A DNA stretch of 64,000 nt from Mesorhizobium opportunistum WSM2075 (GCF_000176035.2 NC_015675.1:4654001-4718000); one strand, 5' to 3'; counted from the first letter of the stretch, positions 38,248 through 47,925 are shown. Numbers and translations: made by a program. The notes: generated by a model from the sequence alone, not told the origin.

Positions 38248-39234
38248 ATGCGCAAACGGACAATCTTCTTCGCGGGCGTCATTGTCGTCGCGGCAGGCAT
38301 CTGGCTCAACAACAGCTCCTTGCTGTCCGGCCGTCCTGCCGGCGGCCCGGTCGTGCTTGCCCATCGCGGCCTTGCCCAGGATTTCGACCGCACAAATCTT
38401 GGTTCCGATACGTGCACGGCCAGCCGCATGCTGCCGCCGCGCCATGCCTATCTTGAAAACACCATTGCCTCGATGGAGGCCGCTTTCGCGTTTGGCGCGG
38501 ACGCCCTCGAACTCGATGTCCACCCGACGACGGATGGCAAATTCGCTGTCTTCCACGACTGGACGGTGGACTGCCGGACCGAAGGCAAGGGAGAGACCCG
38601 CGGCCATTCCATGGCTCAGTTGAAAACGCTCGACATCGGCTACGGCTACACGGCGGATGGCGGCAAGACCTTCCCCTTTCGCGGCAAGGGGGTTGGCATG
38701 ATGCCATCCCTCGACGAGGTGCTGGCGCACTTCCCCGCCCGCCGCTTCAACATCAACGTCAAGAGCAACGATCCCCGCGAAGGCGAGGCGCTGGCTGCCT
38801 GGCTCTCCAGGCTGACGCCTGCCGAACGCGGCTATCTCTCGGTCTATGGCGGCGACAAGCCGATTGCCGCGGTCAAGGCGGCGCTGCCGGATATGCATAC
38901 GCTGAGCCGCGCGTCGCTCACGCAGTGCATCGCACGATACGCCGCGTTGGGCTGGAGCGGTTATGTTCCGGATGCCTGCCGCCACGGCACATTGCTCATC
39001 CCGATCAACATCGCCAAATGGATGTGGGGCTGGCCCAACCGGTTTCTCGACCGCATGCAGGCTGTCGATACACAGGTCTACCTGCTCGGCCCTTATTCGG
39101 GCGGCGGCTTTTCGGAAGGACTCGACGACCCGCAGCTCATCGACCAGCTTCCGGACGGCTATTCCGGCGGCATTTCCACGGATGCGCTGGATCTCGTCAT
39201 GCCCGTGATCAAAGCGCGCTTCGGGCGGCCGTGA
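38248..39234 (+). CDS. glycerophosphodiester phosphodiesterase family protein
   Basis: The protein has 328 residues from ATG 38248, with an N-terminal hydrophobic anchor (RTIFFAGVIVVAAGIWLN). The GDPD barrel is shown by VVLAHRGLAQDFDR, ENTIASMEAAFAFGADALEL, DVHPTTDGKFAVFHD and FNINVKSNDP. The catalytic His pair and Glu/Asp metal ligands are present (HRG, ELDVH, FHD). It hydrolyses glycerophosphodiesters outside or at the membrane. A GTG at 38200, overlapping the previous gene, is an alternative start. It continues the plus-strand run from cfa. Confidence 0.88.
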   Translation: MRKRTIFFAGVIVVAAGIWLNNSSLLSGRPAGGPVVLAHRGLAQDFDRTNLGSDTCTASRMLPPRHAYLENTIASMEAAFAFGADALELDVHPTTDGKFAVFHDWTVDCRTEGKGETRGHSMAQLKTLDIGYGYTADGGKTFPFRGKGVGMMPSLDEVLAHFPARRFNINVKSNDPREGEALAAWLSRLTPAERGYLSVYGGDKPIAAVKAALPDMHTLSRASLTQCIARYAALGWSGYVPDACRHGTLLIPINIAKWMWGWPNRFLDRMQAVDTQVYLLGPYSGGGFSEGLDDPQLIDQLPDGYSGGISTDALDLVMPVIKARFGRP

Positions 39235-39288
39235 CATGGCTCCACGCCGCTGATGGCGGCGTGGCCTGGAACGCCTCAAATGGCCGTA

Positions 39289-41268
39289 TCAGAGCAGGAT
39301 GCGATATCTGGCAAATCCGGCTTCGCCCTCGCCAGCCGGTTCGATCTTCAGCGATTTCACATCGGCGATGAAATCCTTGGCCTTGACGCCGGTCTCGAAG
39401 ACGACGCTGGTTCCGGGCAGCGGCGCGAACGACCAGTTGCCGTCGGCCGACGGGTTGATCGTGCCCTCGCTCACGATATAGCGGACGATGACATCGCGAT
39501 TGGTGTCCGGCGCCTCGTAGATGATCTTCGAGGCATTGATGTCGGGAAAATTGCCGCCGCCGCCGGCGCGGTAATTGTTGGTGGCGACGACGAATTTCTG
39601 ATTGGGATCAACTGGTTTTCCATCGAACATCAAGTCGGCGATGCGATTGGCGCCGGCATTCGCGATGCCGCCCTTGGCGTCGTATTTCGGCGGCTGCGAC
39701 AGGTCGATCTTGTAGGTGACACCGTCGATGACATCGAAATTGTAGGATGGGAAATCGGTGTTGATGAGCGCCTGGTCGGCCTTGCCCGGCTCGATCCTGT
39801 TGAAGATGCCGGCCGACATCTCCAGCCATTCCTTGACCTCGGCGCCAGTAATTTCGACAGCCCGCACGGTGTTGGGGTAGAGATAGAGGTCGGCGACGTT
39901 CTTGATGGCGATATCGCCGGCCGGCACGTCGGTATAGTAGTCGGCGCCGTTGCGCCCGCCGGCCTTGAAGGGTGCGGCGGCCGACAGCAGCGGCACATCC
40001 TTCCACTGCGTGCTCTTGAGAATATCCTTGAGGTACCAAGTCTGCGCCTGGCTGACGACCTGCACCGACGGATCGTCGGCGACCAGCGCGAAATAGGAAT
40101 AGAGCGGAGCGGACGTCTTGCCGACGGGACGGCGCACATAGGCTAAGGTCGCCTGATGGTCCTGTTCGAGTGCGGCGATGACGCGCTTGTCGTCCGGCAC
40201 CGTCGGCTTGTTCTTGTTGTCGACGCGCTCGAAGATCGGCCGCGCCTCGGACGTCGCCGAAACAACTTTCCATTTCGATCCGTCACGCTCCAGCATCAGA
40301 TCGATCAGCCCCATATGCGAGCCCCAGAAACCACCCATGACGGCGGGCTTGCCCTGCAGCGTGCCTTTTTGCGTGTCGACGCCTTCGAGCGACTGGAAAT
40401 CCTTCTTGCCGGGGAACACCAGGTGCTGGTGACCGGTGAACACCGCGTCGATGCCGGCGACGCCGGCGACGAAGAACGAGGCGTTCTCCATCATGTCGCC
40501 GTGCTGCACATCGATGCCGGAATGCGAGAGCGCGATGACGATGTCGGCGCCTTCCTCCTTCATTTGCGGCACCCAGGCCTTGGCCGCCTCGACGATGTCG
40601 CGGGTCTTGACGTTGCCTTCGAGATTCTTGAGATCCCAGACCATGATCTGCGGCGGCACGAAACCGATGATGCCTATCCTGATCGGCTGCTCGGCGCCCG
40701 AACCGTCCTTGATCTTCCTGTCGAGGATCACATAGGGCTTGAGGTAGAGCTTGTCGTCGCGCGGGTTCGCGGCAAGCTCGGTGCCCCGGATCAGGTTCGC
40801 GCAGACGAAGGGAAAATTGGCGCCGGCCAGCACCTTGTCCAGGAACGACAGGCCATAGTTGAACTCGTGGTTGCCGAGCGTCGAGCACTCGTAGCCGAGC
40901 AGGTTCATTCCCTTCATGATCGGATGCAGATCGCCGTCTTTCAGGCCCTTCTCATAGGCGATGTAATCGCCCATCGGGTTGCCCTGCAGCAGGTCGCCAT
41001 TGTCGATCAGCATCGAATTGACGGCTTCCTTGCGCACGGCGTCGATCAGCGACGCCGTGCGCGACAGGCCCATCGTGTCGTTGGCTTTGTCGGCGTAGTA
41101 ATCATAAGGCAACACGTTCACATGGATGTCAGTGGTTTCCATGATCCGAAGATGCGCCTGGTTGGCTTGAGCGCGGGCGGAGAAGGGATGAAGCATGATC
41201 AGCGCCCCTGTGGCGGCGGCGCCCGCGAGAAGACCACGACGAGAGACGGGATGGAGCAGCTGCGACAT
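39289..41268 (-). CDS. cpdB: bifunctional 2',3'-cyclic-nucleotide 2'-phosphodiesterase/3'-nucleotidase
   Basis: The 659-residue exported protein has a Tat-type signal with SRRGLLAGAAATGALIMLHP and an ARAQA cleavage region. The metallophosphatase domain shows MLIDNGDLLQGNPMGDYI, TLGNHEFNYGLSFLDKVL, IALSHSGIDV and VFTGHQHLVFPGK. The 5'-nucleotidase C-terminal domain has a substrate-binding block VVATNNYRAGGGGNFPDI. It degrades 2',3'-cyclic nucleotides and 3'-nucleotides in the periplasm for phosphate and nucleoside salvage. It is convergent with the glycerophosphodiesterase gene. Confidence 0.94.
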   Translation of the reverse strand: MSQLLHPVSRRGLLAGAAATGALIMLHPFSARAQANQAHLRIMETTDIHVNVLPYDYYADKANDTMGLSRTASLIDAVRKEAVNSMLIDNGDLLQGNPMGDYIAYEKGLKDGDLHPIMKGMNLLGYECSTLGNHEFNYGLSFLDKVLAGANFPFVCANLIRGTELAANPRDDKLYLKPYVILDRKIKDGSGAEQPIRIGIIGFVPPQIMVWDLKNLEGNVKTRDIVEAAKAWVPQMKEEGADIVIALSHSGIDVQHGDMMENASFFVAGVAGIDAVFTGHQHLVFPGKKDFQSLEGVDTQKGTLQGKPAVMGGFWGSHMGLIDLMLERDGSKWKVVSATSEARPIFERVDNKNKPTVPDDKRVIAALEQDHQATLAYVRRPVGKTSAPLYSYFALVADDPSVQVVSQAQTWYLKDILKSTQWKDVPLLSAAAPFKAGGRNGADYYTDVPAGDIAIKNVADLYLYPNTVRAVEITGAEVKEWLEMSAGIFNRIEPGKADQALINTDFPSYNFDVIDGVTYKIDLSQPPKYDAKGGIANAGANRIADLMFDGKPVDPNQKFVVATNNYRAGGGGNFPDINASKIIYEAPDTNRDVIVRYIVSEGTINPSADGNWSFAPLPGTSVVFETGVKAKDFIADVKSLKIEPAGEGEAGFARYRILL

Positions 41269-41416
41269 GTTTTCTCCTAGTTAGACAACGCCCTGCCCCG
41301 AACCGAACCGAACTTCGCGCCGAAATCGGCTCAAGTCCATTCAAGAAGTCGCGCACATCGGAGCGCCAGCCAATCAGCAACAGATGACGCGCGGATGAAG
41401 GGAGCAGTGAAGAAAA

Positions 41417-42682
41417 TCAGGTCTTGTCGTCGTCGCCCTGGGTGATCAATCGGGCGCTACGCTGGCCTGTGGCGTAGATCCATAGCCAGCTCAGGGAAAC
41501 CGCAAGCCGGTTGCGGAAACCGATCAGAAAATAGATGTGCGCAATTCCCCACAGCCACCAGGCGAGCCAGCCCGTGAGCTTGATCCAGCCGAAATCGATC
41601 GCGGCGGCGCGTTTGCCGATCGTCGCCAGATCGCCGGCATGCTTGTAGTGGAAAGGACGCGCTGCCGTGTCACCATCGAGCCTGGCTTTGATGGTGGCCG
41701 CAACATGTCGGCCCTCCTGCTTGGCGGAAGGCGCCACGCCGGGTACCGGCCGTCCATCGGGCCGCAGCACAAGGGCGGCATCGCCGATGACGAAAATCTC
41801 CGGACTGCCGGGCACGCTGAGGTCAGGCTCGACGAGCACCCTGCCCGCGCGGTCCGCCTTCGCTCCCAGCCATTCGGCGGCTGGCGAGGCGGCAACACCG
41901 GCCGCCCACAGGATCGTTCGGGCCGCCAGCTGCTTGTCGCCAAACACAACACCTTCGGCGTCACAGCGCGTCACGGCCCGGCCGAGCTCGACCGTCACGC
42001 CGAGCCGTTCGAGCGCCTTGCTGGCGTAATCGGAGAGTTTTGGTGCGAAATTGGCCAGGATGCGGTCACCGGCCTCGATCAGCACCACGCGCGTTTGCCG
42101 CGTATCGATGTTGCGGAACTCGCCGCGCAGCGTGTCGTGCGCCAATTCGACGATGGTGCCGGCCAGCTCCACGCCGGTCGGCCCACCGCCAACGATCGCG
42201 ATGGTCAGCAGCGCCTGGCGTTTGGCGGGATCGTTCTCCCGCTCGGCCTGTTCGAAGGCCAGGAGAATGCGCCGCCTAATGGTGGTGGCGTCCTCCAGCG
42301 TCTTCAGGCCTGGAGCGAACGGCTCCCATTCATCGTGGCCGAAATAGGCGTGGCGGGCACCGGTGGCGAGCACCAGCGTATCGTAGGCGATGGCGCTGCC
42401 GTCATCGAGCAGCACGCGCTTGCCGGCGCGGTCGACACCAGTGACATTGGCGAGCAGCGTCGTCACGTCCTTGCGCTTGCGCAGGAGATGGCGGATCGGC
42501 CAGGCAACCTCGGAGGTCGCCAGCGCCGTCGTCGCCACCTGGTAGAGCAGCGGCTGGAACAGATGATGGTTGCGCTTGTCGATCATGGTGATGCGCACCG
42601 GGGCGCCGGCAAGCGCACGCGTGAATTCGAGGCCGCCGAAACCCGCGCCCACAACGACGACATGATGGCTGGCTTGGCTCAT
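41417..42682 (-). CDS. type II NADH dehydrogenase-like FAD oxidoreductase
   Basis: The 421-residue protein has the FAD motif HVVVVGAGFGGLEFTRALAG, NHHLFQPLLYQVATTALATS, the NADH motif IAIVGGGPTGVELAGTIVEL and the second FAD motif FVIGDAALVLRPDGRPVPG. The C-terminus has a hydrophobic, tryptophan-rich amphipathic region (WIKLTGWLAWWLWGIAHIYF) for membrane attachment. This is the NDH-2 architecture, passing electrons from NADH to quinone without proton pumping. The start is ATG 42682 behind GGGGTGA; GTG 42691 is an alternative. It is divergent from the cyclo-ligase gene. Confidence 0.9.
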   Translation of the reverse strand: MSQASHHVVVVGAGFGGLEFTRALAGAPVRITMIDKRNHHLFQPLLYQVATTALATSEVAWPIRHLLRKRKDVTTLLANVTGVDRAGKRVLLDDGSAIAYDTLVLATGARHAYFGHDEWEPFAPGLKTLEDATTIRRRILLAFEQAERENDPAKRQALLTIAIVGGGPTGVELAGTIVELAHDTLRGEFRNIDTRQTRVVLIEAGDRILANFAPKLSDYASKALERLGVTVELGRAVTRCDAEGVVFGDKQLAARTILWAAGVAASPAAEWLGAKADRAGRVLVEPDLSVPGSPEIFVIGDAALVLRPDGRPVPGVAPSAKQEGRHVAATIKARLDGDTAARPFHYKHAGDLATIGKRAAAIDFGWIKLTGWLAWWLWGIAHIYFLIGFRNRLAVSLSWLWIYATGQRSARLITQGDDDKT

Positions 42683-42847
42683 TTCGTTCACCCCGACGGC
42701 TAGATTGGCCTGTTCCAGATGTAGGTACTTTTGTGCAATGCAGCAACAGAAGGACAGTGCCCGGGACTCGTCGTTCCATGTCGTGAATGCACATGTTGTA
42801 TCGTGTCGCGAGGTATAGCGTCATCGAACACGCTTATGAGGTAAAGC

Positions 42848-43498
42848 ATGGCCAATGATCATGACGACCCGGGTCCGGCGCAGTATTCCTCGCCGCCCTG
42901 CTTCATGCACGAACTCGACCCGGAGTTCCGCGCGCCGCTATTCGACTGGACCGATGTGAGGCGCTGGCGCAAGGCCGAGCGCGAACGGCTGATCACCGCC
43001 CGGCTCGCGGTTTCGGCCGACGCGCGAACGGCCATGTCGCAGCGCATCGCCGATGGGCTCGACGCGATCATCGGCGACATCGCTGGGCGCATGGTCAGCC
43101 TGTACTGGCCGTTTCGCGGCGAGCCGGACTTGCGGCCATGGGTGGCGTCCATCAATGAGCGTGGCGGCCGCACCGCGCTGCCGATCGTCATCGAGAAAGG
43201 ACAGCCGCTGATCTTCCGCGCCTACAAACCGGGCGACCGGCTGGAAAAGGGCGTCTGGAACATCCCGATTCCGGCCGAGGGCGATCCGGTGCTGCCCGAC
43301 ATCGTCATCTCGCCGATCGTCGGCATCGATCCGGCAAACTATCGCCTGGGCTATGGCGGCGGCTTCTTCGACCGCACGCTGGCCGCGATGCCGTTCAAGC
43401 CGCTGGTGATCGGCGTCGGCTACGAACTGCAGCGCATCGCCACGATCTATCCGCAGCCGCACGACATCCCGATGGATCGGATCGTGACGGAGGTGTAA
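42848..43498 (+). CDS. 5-formyltetrahydrofolate cyclo-ligase
   Basis: The enzyme converts 5-formyl-THF to 5,10-methenyl-THF with ATP. The 216-residue protein has KAERERLITARLAVSADART, the VSLYWPFRGEPDLRPWV block, and the C-terminal signature RLGYGGGFFDRTLAAM, then VIGVGYELQ and HDIPMDRIVTE. In many bacteria 6S RNA lies next to this gene, but the 165-bp gap here is too short for it. Confidence 0.93.
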   Translation: MANDHDDPGPAQYSSPPCFMHELDPEFRAPLFDWTDVRRWRKAERERLITARLAVSADARTAMSQRIADGLDAIIGDIAGRMVSLYWPFRGEPDLRPWVASINERGGRTALPIVIEKGQPLIFRAYKPGDRLEKGVWNIPIPAEGDPVLPDIVISPIVGIDPANYRLGYGGGFFDRTLAAMPFKPLVIGVGYELQRIATIYPQPHDIPMDRIVTEV

Positions 43499-43541
43499 AA
43501 ACCTGTTTGGGAAATGAGACCGGTTCACGACAGGTGACACG

Positions 43542-43958
43542 ATGATCGGACGAACTGTAGCGGCTGCCCTTGCAATTGCGTTTTCCGTTTCGCCCTTGCA
43601 TGCGCAACCACGGCATCGTTTGCCGAGCGGTTATAAATGGGGCCGCTGCCTGCTTGCTGTTAACGGTCAGACACGCATATCCGGAAGATGCTCCTATCAA
43701 ATCGAGAGGGGCGGCGGTTTTAATATCCAGGGGCCTCGGCAAGTTTTTGCAGGTATCGACTACCCCAATACGAACAGCGGGGCTGGTGAAATGTCCAAAG
43801 ATTACTGGGCAGTCGTATACAAGGACGGTGATCTTTGGGAAGGCTATGGGAACTCGGACATTCGCGCGACGCACGGTGAACCCGGAGATTGGGGCGACCT
43901 TCGCCGCGAAGGCGCATGCTATGTCGGCAAGGACGTCCGGGTGTGCCTTTGGCGTTAG
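43542..43958 (+). CDS. secreted hypothetical protein
   Basis: The 138-residue protein has a signal peptide (RTVAAALAIAFSVSPLHA) cleaved before QPRHRLP. The mature part has four cysteines (GRCLLAV, GRCSY, EGACYVG, VRVCLW) that may form two disulfides, and the tryptophan/glycine-rich block DYWAVVYKDGDLWEGYGNSD. I recognise no family. It is 43 bp after the cyclo-ligase gene and convergent with the Lrp-type regulator gene, with a four-base overlap. Confidence 0.72.
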   Translation: MIGRTVAAALAIAFSVSPLHAQPRHRLPSGYKWGRCLLAVNGQTRISGRCSYQIERGGGFNIQGPRQVFAGIDYPNTNSGAGEMSKDYWAVVYKDGDLWEGYGNSDIRATHGEPGDWGDLRREGACYVGKDVRVCLWR

Positions 43959-44428
43959 GCCATCTCAGGCTTCATGCCCATGGCCGTGCGATCGACGATC
44001 TCGCGCAAGGCAAATGACGAGTTGATCTTCGTCACATGCGGCATGGCCGACAGCCATTCCTTGTGGATGCGCTCATAGTCGACGAGGTCCTTTGCCGCGA
44101 TGCGCAGGATGTAGTCATATTCGCCCGACATCAGGTGGCAGGACAGCACGTTGGGGCAACGCTTGATCGCCGCCTCGAAATCCGACAGCGTCTTCTCGAA
44201 CTGGCCCGACAGCGATATATGCACGATGGCCGTCATCTGGTGGCCGAGCGCCGCATTGGAAAGCCGGGCGTGGTAGCCGCGAATGGTTCCGGACTTCTCC
44301 AGATTATCAAGCCGGCGCGAACAGGCGGATTGCGACAGGCCAACCTTCTCGGCAAGCGCCGCGTTGGGTATCCGGCCATCCTTCTGCAAACTCTCGAGAA
44401 TAGCGATATCAATCCTGTCGAGCGGCAT
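43955..44428 (-). CDS. aldR: Lrp/AsnC family transcriptional regulator of the alanine dehydrogenase gene
   Basis: The 157-residue protein has the AsnC helix-turn-helix ILESLQKDGRIPNAALAEKV, GLSQSACSRRLDNLEKSGTI, and the RAM effector domain (TAIVHISLSGQFEKTLSDFE, CHLMSGEYDYILRIAA). It is divergent from ald across 158 bp, the usual AldR-ald layout, in which alanine-responsive AldR controls ald. Start ATG 44428 (MPLDRID); an open frame extends to 44467 over the promoter. Confidence 0.9.
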   Translation of the reverse strand: MPLDRIDIAILESLQKDGRIPNAALAEKVGLSQSACSRRLDNLEKSGTIRGYHARLSNAALGHQMTAIVHISLSGQFEKTLSDFEAAIKRCPNVLSCHLMSGEYDYILRIAAKDLVDYERIHKEWLSAMPHVTKINSSFALREIVDRTAMGMKPEMA

Positions 44429-44586
44429 TTTTCGTGAATCCTGCGAATATCCAGCTGTTTTGCGCAACGATTATCGAAACATGCCAGATCACGCAAGCGC
44501 ATTCGCAAACACCTGCAGGCCGATTCATGGTTCACTCTGTCCATACAGGGAGTGAGCCCCTAAGGGGCCGGATCAGGAGAAGAAAA
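44429..44586. promoter_or_regulatory. divergent aldR-ald promoter region
   Basis: The 158-bp space between the two starts holds AT-richer segments (TTTTTCGTGAATCC, GATTATCGAAAC) unlike the surrounding coding DNA. Lrp-type binding sites are expected here by analogy; no exact operator can be read by eye. GGATCAGGAGAAGAAAA is the ald RBS. Confidence 0.45.
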
Positions 44587-45702
44587 ATGCGCGTCGGTTG
44601 CCCCAAGGAAATCAAGAACCACGAATACCGCGTCGGCCTCACGCCCGGAGCGGTTCGCGAATATGTCGCCCATGGCCATGAAGTGCTGGTCGAGACCGGC
44701 GCCGGTGCCGGCATCGGCGCCGACGACAACGCCTATCGCGCCGCCGGCGCCACGATCGCCAAGACGGCCGCCGACGTGTTCGCCAAGTCGGACATGATCG
44801 TCAAGGTCAAGGAGCCGCAGCCCAATGAGTGGGTGCAGCTGCGCGACGGCCAGATCCTGTACACCTATCTTCACCTTGCTCCAGACCCGGAGCAGACCAA
44901 GGGCCTGCTCGCTTCGGGCGTGACGGCGATCGCCTACGAAACCGTGACCGACGACCGTGGCGGCCTGCCGCTGCTGGCGCCGATGTCGGAAGTCGCCGGC
45001 CGCCTGTCGATCCAGGCCGGCGCGACGGCGCTGCAGAAGGCCAATGGCGGCCGCGGCGTGCTGCTCGGCGGCGTGCCCGGCGTGCTGCCCGGCAAGGTCA
45101 CAGTGCTCGGCGGCGGCGTCGTCGGCCTGCATGCCGCTCGCATGGCGGTCGGCCTTGGCGCCGATGTCACTATCATCGACCGCTCGATCCCTCGCCTGCG
45201 CCAACTCGACGATCTTTTTACCGGCCGCGTCCATACCCGCTACTCGACCGTCGAGGCGCTCGAGGAGGAATGCTTCTCGGCCGACATCGTCATCGGCGCC
45301 GTGCTGATCCCCGGTGCCGCCGCGCCGAAGCTCGTCACCCGCGAGATGCTGTCGGGCATGAAGAAGGGCTCGGTGCTGGTCGACGTCGCGATCGACCAGG
45401 GCGGCTGCTTCGAGACCTCGCATGCGACGACCCACGCCGAGCCCACTTATGAAGTCGACGGCGTCATTCACTATTGCGTCGCCAATATGCCGGGCGCGGT
45501 ACCGGTCACCTCGGCCCATGCGCTCAACAACGCGACACTCCACTACGGCCTGCAGCTTGCAGACAAGGGCCTGAAGGCTGTCATCGACGACCATCACCTG
45601 CGCAACGGCCTCAATGTCCACAAGGGCAAGATCACCAACCGCGCGGTCGCCGAAGCGCTCGGCTACGAGCTGGTCGAGCCGAAAGCCGTTCTGGCCGCCT
45701 GA
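44587..45702 (+). CDS. ald: alanine dehydrogenase
   Basis: This NAD enzyme oxidises L-alanine to pyruvate and ammonium. The 371-residue protein begins [20 protein letters not shown]. It has [11 protein letters not shown] (catalytic lysine), [10 protein letters not shown] (catalytic histidine), the NAD motif [20 protein letters not shown], and [18 protein letters not shown]. The start ATG 44587 follows AGGAGA; an open frame upstream to 44434 is not coding. In symbiotic rhizobia ald links alanine and ammonium metabolism. A strong terminator follows. Confidence 0.97.
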   Translation: MRVGCPKEIKNHEYRVGLTPGAVREYVAHGHEVLVETGAGAGIGADDNAYRAAGATIAKTAADVFAKSDMIVKVKEPQPNEWVQLRDGQILYTYLHLAPDPEQTKGLLASGVTAIAYETVTDDRGGLPLLAPMSEVAGRLSIQAGATALQKANGGRGVLLGGVPGVLPGKVTVLGGGVVGLHAARMAVGLGADVTIIDRSIPRLRQLDDLFTGRVHTRYSTVEALEEECFSADIVIGAVLIPGAAAPKLVTREMLSGMKKGSVLVDVAIDQGGCFETSHATTHAEPTYEVDGVIHYCVANMPGAVPVTSAHALNNATLHYGLQLADKGLKAVIDDHHLRNGLNVHKGKITNRAVAEALGYELVEPKAVLAA

Positions 45703-45733
45703 TACACCCAGAAAAAGTCAACTTGCTATTGTT

Positions 45734-45762
45734 GCCCGCCGGTTCCCTCCGGCGGGCTTTTT
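45734..45762 (+). terminator. rho-independent terminator of ald
   Basis: A 9-bp perfect stem GCCCGCCGG / CCGGCGGGC with loop TTCCCT is followed by T5, 31 bp after the ald stop. Confidence 0.85.
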
Positions 45763-45915
45763 ACTGGTCGATCCAGGTCGCTAAACTTGATTACTGGGCA
45801 GACCGGGGTCAGTTGCAGGTATGAGTTTGCCTACAACTGTTGCATATTTGTCATTCCTCATGCGACCGACTCCCTGCTAGGAAGATTGCGGGCTTATTGA
45901 TTAGGGGTTTGGGCA

Positions 45916-47226
45916 ATGACTGTTCGCGTTTCTGCGAAATCTATTTTTCTCGGTGCTGTTTCCGTATTTGCTTTGATGTCGGCTGCGCATGCGGCTGATG
46001 TGGTTCAGCCGGTCGAAGCATCCGGTTTCAACTGGAGTGGGCTGTATGTCGGCTTCGGTGTTGGCGCCGGCGCCAACGTTCACAAACTTGGCAGCGACTT
46101 TATTCCGATCTCGCTGAATGGCATCGGCGGCGAAGGCGTCTACGGCGAACTTACCGCTGGCTATGACTACATGGTTTCGCCCCGCTTCCTGCTCGGTGGA
46201 CTGCTGGACGTCCACGTGGGCGATATCAAAACCAAGATCGATGCCGCCGGTTTCGACGCCTCGATCCAGGAGACGTACGGTTTCGATGCCGGCCTGCGCG
46301 TAGGCTATCTGTTTACCCCGAATACACTGGGCTACGTGCTCGGTGGCTATTCCTGGCAGAAGTACAAGCTCGATTCGAATGCCGGCTTTGGGTTCGACTG
46401 GGACCAGAGCGGCTACTTTGTCGGCGGCGGCATTGAAACGGCCATCAACAGCAACTGGACGATCAAGACCGAGTACCGCTATACGCGCTTCGGCACCAAG
46501 GGGGATCTCCTTTCAGAAGCGGGCCTTATCGGCGCGCCGGATGGCCTTCTCAACCTCGATACGTCGCGGCATACGTTCCAGATTGCAGCCAACTACCGTT
46601 TTGGCGCCCAAAATGGCGGTGGTGCTGCCTTTGAAACCCCTGCGTATAACTGGACCGGTTTCTATATCGGTGGCGGGTTGGGCGCGGGTGCATCCGTGCA
46701 CCAGATCGAAATCCCACCCCTGGGCGGCGCCAAGTTCAATGGCCTCGGCGGCGAAGGCGCGTTTGGCGAATTGAACGTTGGTTACGACCAGGACTTCGGC
46801 AGCTGGGTCGCAGGCGTCATGGTCGATGCTCGCTACTCCGGCATGACGTCGAAGCTGGATCTCGGCGTCGGATCGATCAATGTCGACACCGACTACGGCT
46901 TCGATGTGCTTGGCCGCGTCGGCATGAAGATGAACGAATCGACGCTCGCCTACGCACTGGCTGGTTACAGCTGGCAGCATTTCGACCTGAACGCTTCCGA
47001 CCCGGTCGGCGACATTGCCGACTGGGGTTCGAGCGGTTTCTCGGTGGGTGCCGGTCTGGAAACGGCTGTATCGAGCAACATGACAATCGGTTTGGAATAC
47101 CGCTATTCGCAATTCGCCGAGAAGGACCTGTCGTTCTTGTTGGGATCAGGAGCACCCGATGGGTTGGTGACGACGACTCCTTCCTTCCATACCGTGCGTC
47201 TCGGCGCGAAGTACAAGTTCAACTAA
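45916..47226 (+). CDS. outer-membrane beta-barrel protein with two tandem barrel domains
   Basis: The 436-residue protein has a signal peptide (SIFLGAVSVFALMSAAHAA, cut before DVVQP). It then has two similar halves of about 200 residues: residues 39-244 and 245-436. Each begins NWSGLYVG or NWTGFYIG, contains GIGGEGVYGEL or GLGGEGAFGEL, then LGGYSWQ or LAGYSWQ, ETAINSNWTI or ETAVSSNMTI, EYRYTRF or EYRYSQF, APDGLL or APDGLV, and ends in a terminal strand NYRFG or KYKFN. Single units resemble Omp25/31-type barrels of rhizobia. Here two are fused in one chain. A strong terminator follows. Confidence 0.85.
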   Translation: MTVRVSAKSIFLGAVSVFALMSAAHAADVVQPVEASGFNWSGLYVGFGVGAGANVHKLGSDFIPISLNGIGGEGVYGELTAGYDYMVSPRFLLGGLLDVHVGDIKTKIDAAGFDASIQETYGFDAGLRVGYLFTPNTLGYVLGGYSWQKYKLDSNAGFGFDWDQSGYFVGGGIETAINSNWTIKTEYRYTRFGTKGDLLSEAGLIGAPDGLLNLDTSRHTFQIAANYRFGAQNGGGAAFETPAYNWTGFYIGGGLGAGASVHQIEIPPLGGAKFNGLGGEGAFGELNVGYDQDFGSWVAGVMVDARYSGMTSKLDLGVGSINVDTDYGFDVLGRVGMKMNESTLAYALAGYSWQHFDLNASDPVGDIADWGSSGFSVGAGLETAVSSNMTIGLEYRYSQFAEKDLSFLLGSGAPDGLVTTTPSFHTVRLGAKYKFN

Positions 47227-47252
47227 GAAGCCCCTCCAGGCAAACAGTCGAA

Positions 47253-47280
47253 GCCCGTCGGCCTGGCCGGCGGGCTTTTT
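47253..47280 (+). terminator. rho-independent terminator of the duplicated OMP gene
   Basis: Arms GCCCGTCGGCC and GGCCGGCGGGC form an 11-bp stem (one G-U pair) with a minimal loop, followed by a T-run, about 26 bp past the stop. Confidence 0.8.
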
Positions 47281-47313
47281 TGTTGTTCGGCAAACTGGGA
47301 AAAGCGCGGGCAA

Positions 47314-47340
47314 CAAAAAAGCGGAGCCAAAGCCCCGCTT
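47314..47340 (-). terminator. terminator on the minus strand downstream of the DUF1203 gene
   Basis: On the minus strand AGCGGGGC...GCTCCGCT forms an 8-bp stem with a short loop and a T6 tail. It is about 118 bp past the DUF1203 gene stop. Confidence 0.6.
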
Positions 47341-47457
47341 CCTCGATATCGAGATTGCCGCCGGTTCATCCGCGGTCGGCCAATCGATCGACAATCGCTT
47401 TCTATCGCAACTGTACGACGGGAGTACGACAGGATTTCCTGCCGGAAACTCTACGCC

Positions 47458-47925
47458 TCAGCCCCGCTCGATGCGGCACTGATAGCAATTGTTGCGTGCC
47501 GAGCGGACATGCACGTAGGCAATGTCGTCGCGCTCGAACAAGGTCTCGGCCCGTGCGGCGATCGCGTCGGTCGCGATAACGCCGCCGCTGCCGTAGACGA
47601 TGCGGTCGTCCTTGCCATAGCCACGCACGATATAGTCCGGGCTCTCGAGAATCTCGGGAAGCGTTCCCGCCTCGTCGGCGCGCTCGCATTCCTCGGCATG
47701 CAGGAAGATCGGCCCGGTTTCGGCATAGGGTTGAAGGTTCGGGAACGGCCGATAGGCCAGGATGAGATAGGTATCGCCGGCTGCGATGTTCTTCAGGCAA
47801 TGCCGGCAAGGCATGCCGTCGCCATCGGAAATCTGCCGCTCGGGCGTGTGGCCATAGGCATCGGGTCCGCCGCGCTGCAGGGGTCTGACGTCTTCGGTCG
47901 GCAGAGCTTTGAACTGGATGGTCAT
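47458..47925 (-). CDS. DUF1203 family protein
   Basis: The 155-residue protein begins MTIQFKALPTEDVRPLQRGG and has a CxxC pair in PCRHCLKNIAAGDTYLILAY, then the conserved RPFPNLQPYAETGPIFLHA with a histidine, a cysteine in EECERA, and a C-terminal CYQCRIERG. These are the DUF1203 blocks. The cysteine pairs and histidine may bind a metal. Function unknown. It has a GGAGATTTCACC RBS region and no close operon partner. Confidence 0.88.
   Translation of the reverse strand: MTIQFKALPTEDVRPLQRGGPDAYGHTPERQISDGDGMPCRHCLKNIAAGDTYLILAYRPFPNLQPYAETGPIFLHAEECERADEAGTLPEILESPDYIVRGYGKDDRIVYGSGGVIATDAIAARAETLFERDDIAYVHVRSARNNCYQCRIERG

Noticed and set aside
42683..42847. 6S RNA gene next to the 5-formyl-THF cyclo-ligase gene
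   Set aside because: Such linkage is common in bacteria, but the gap of 165 bp also holds two promoters and shows no long central-bubble hairpin.
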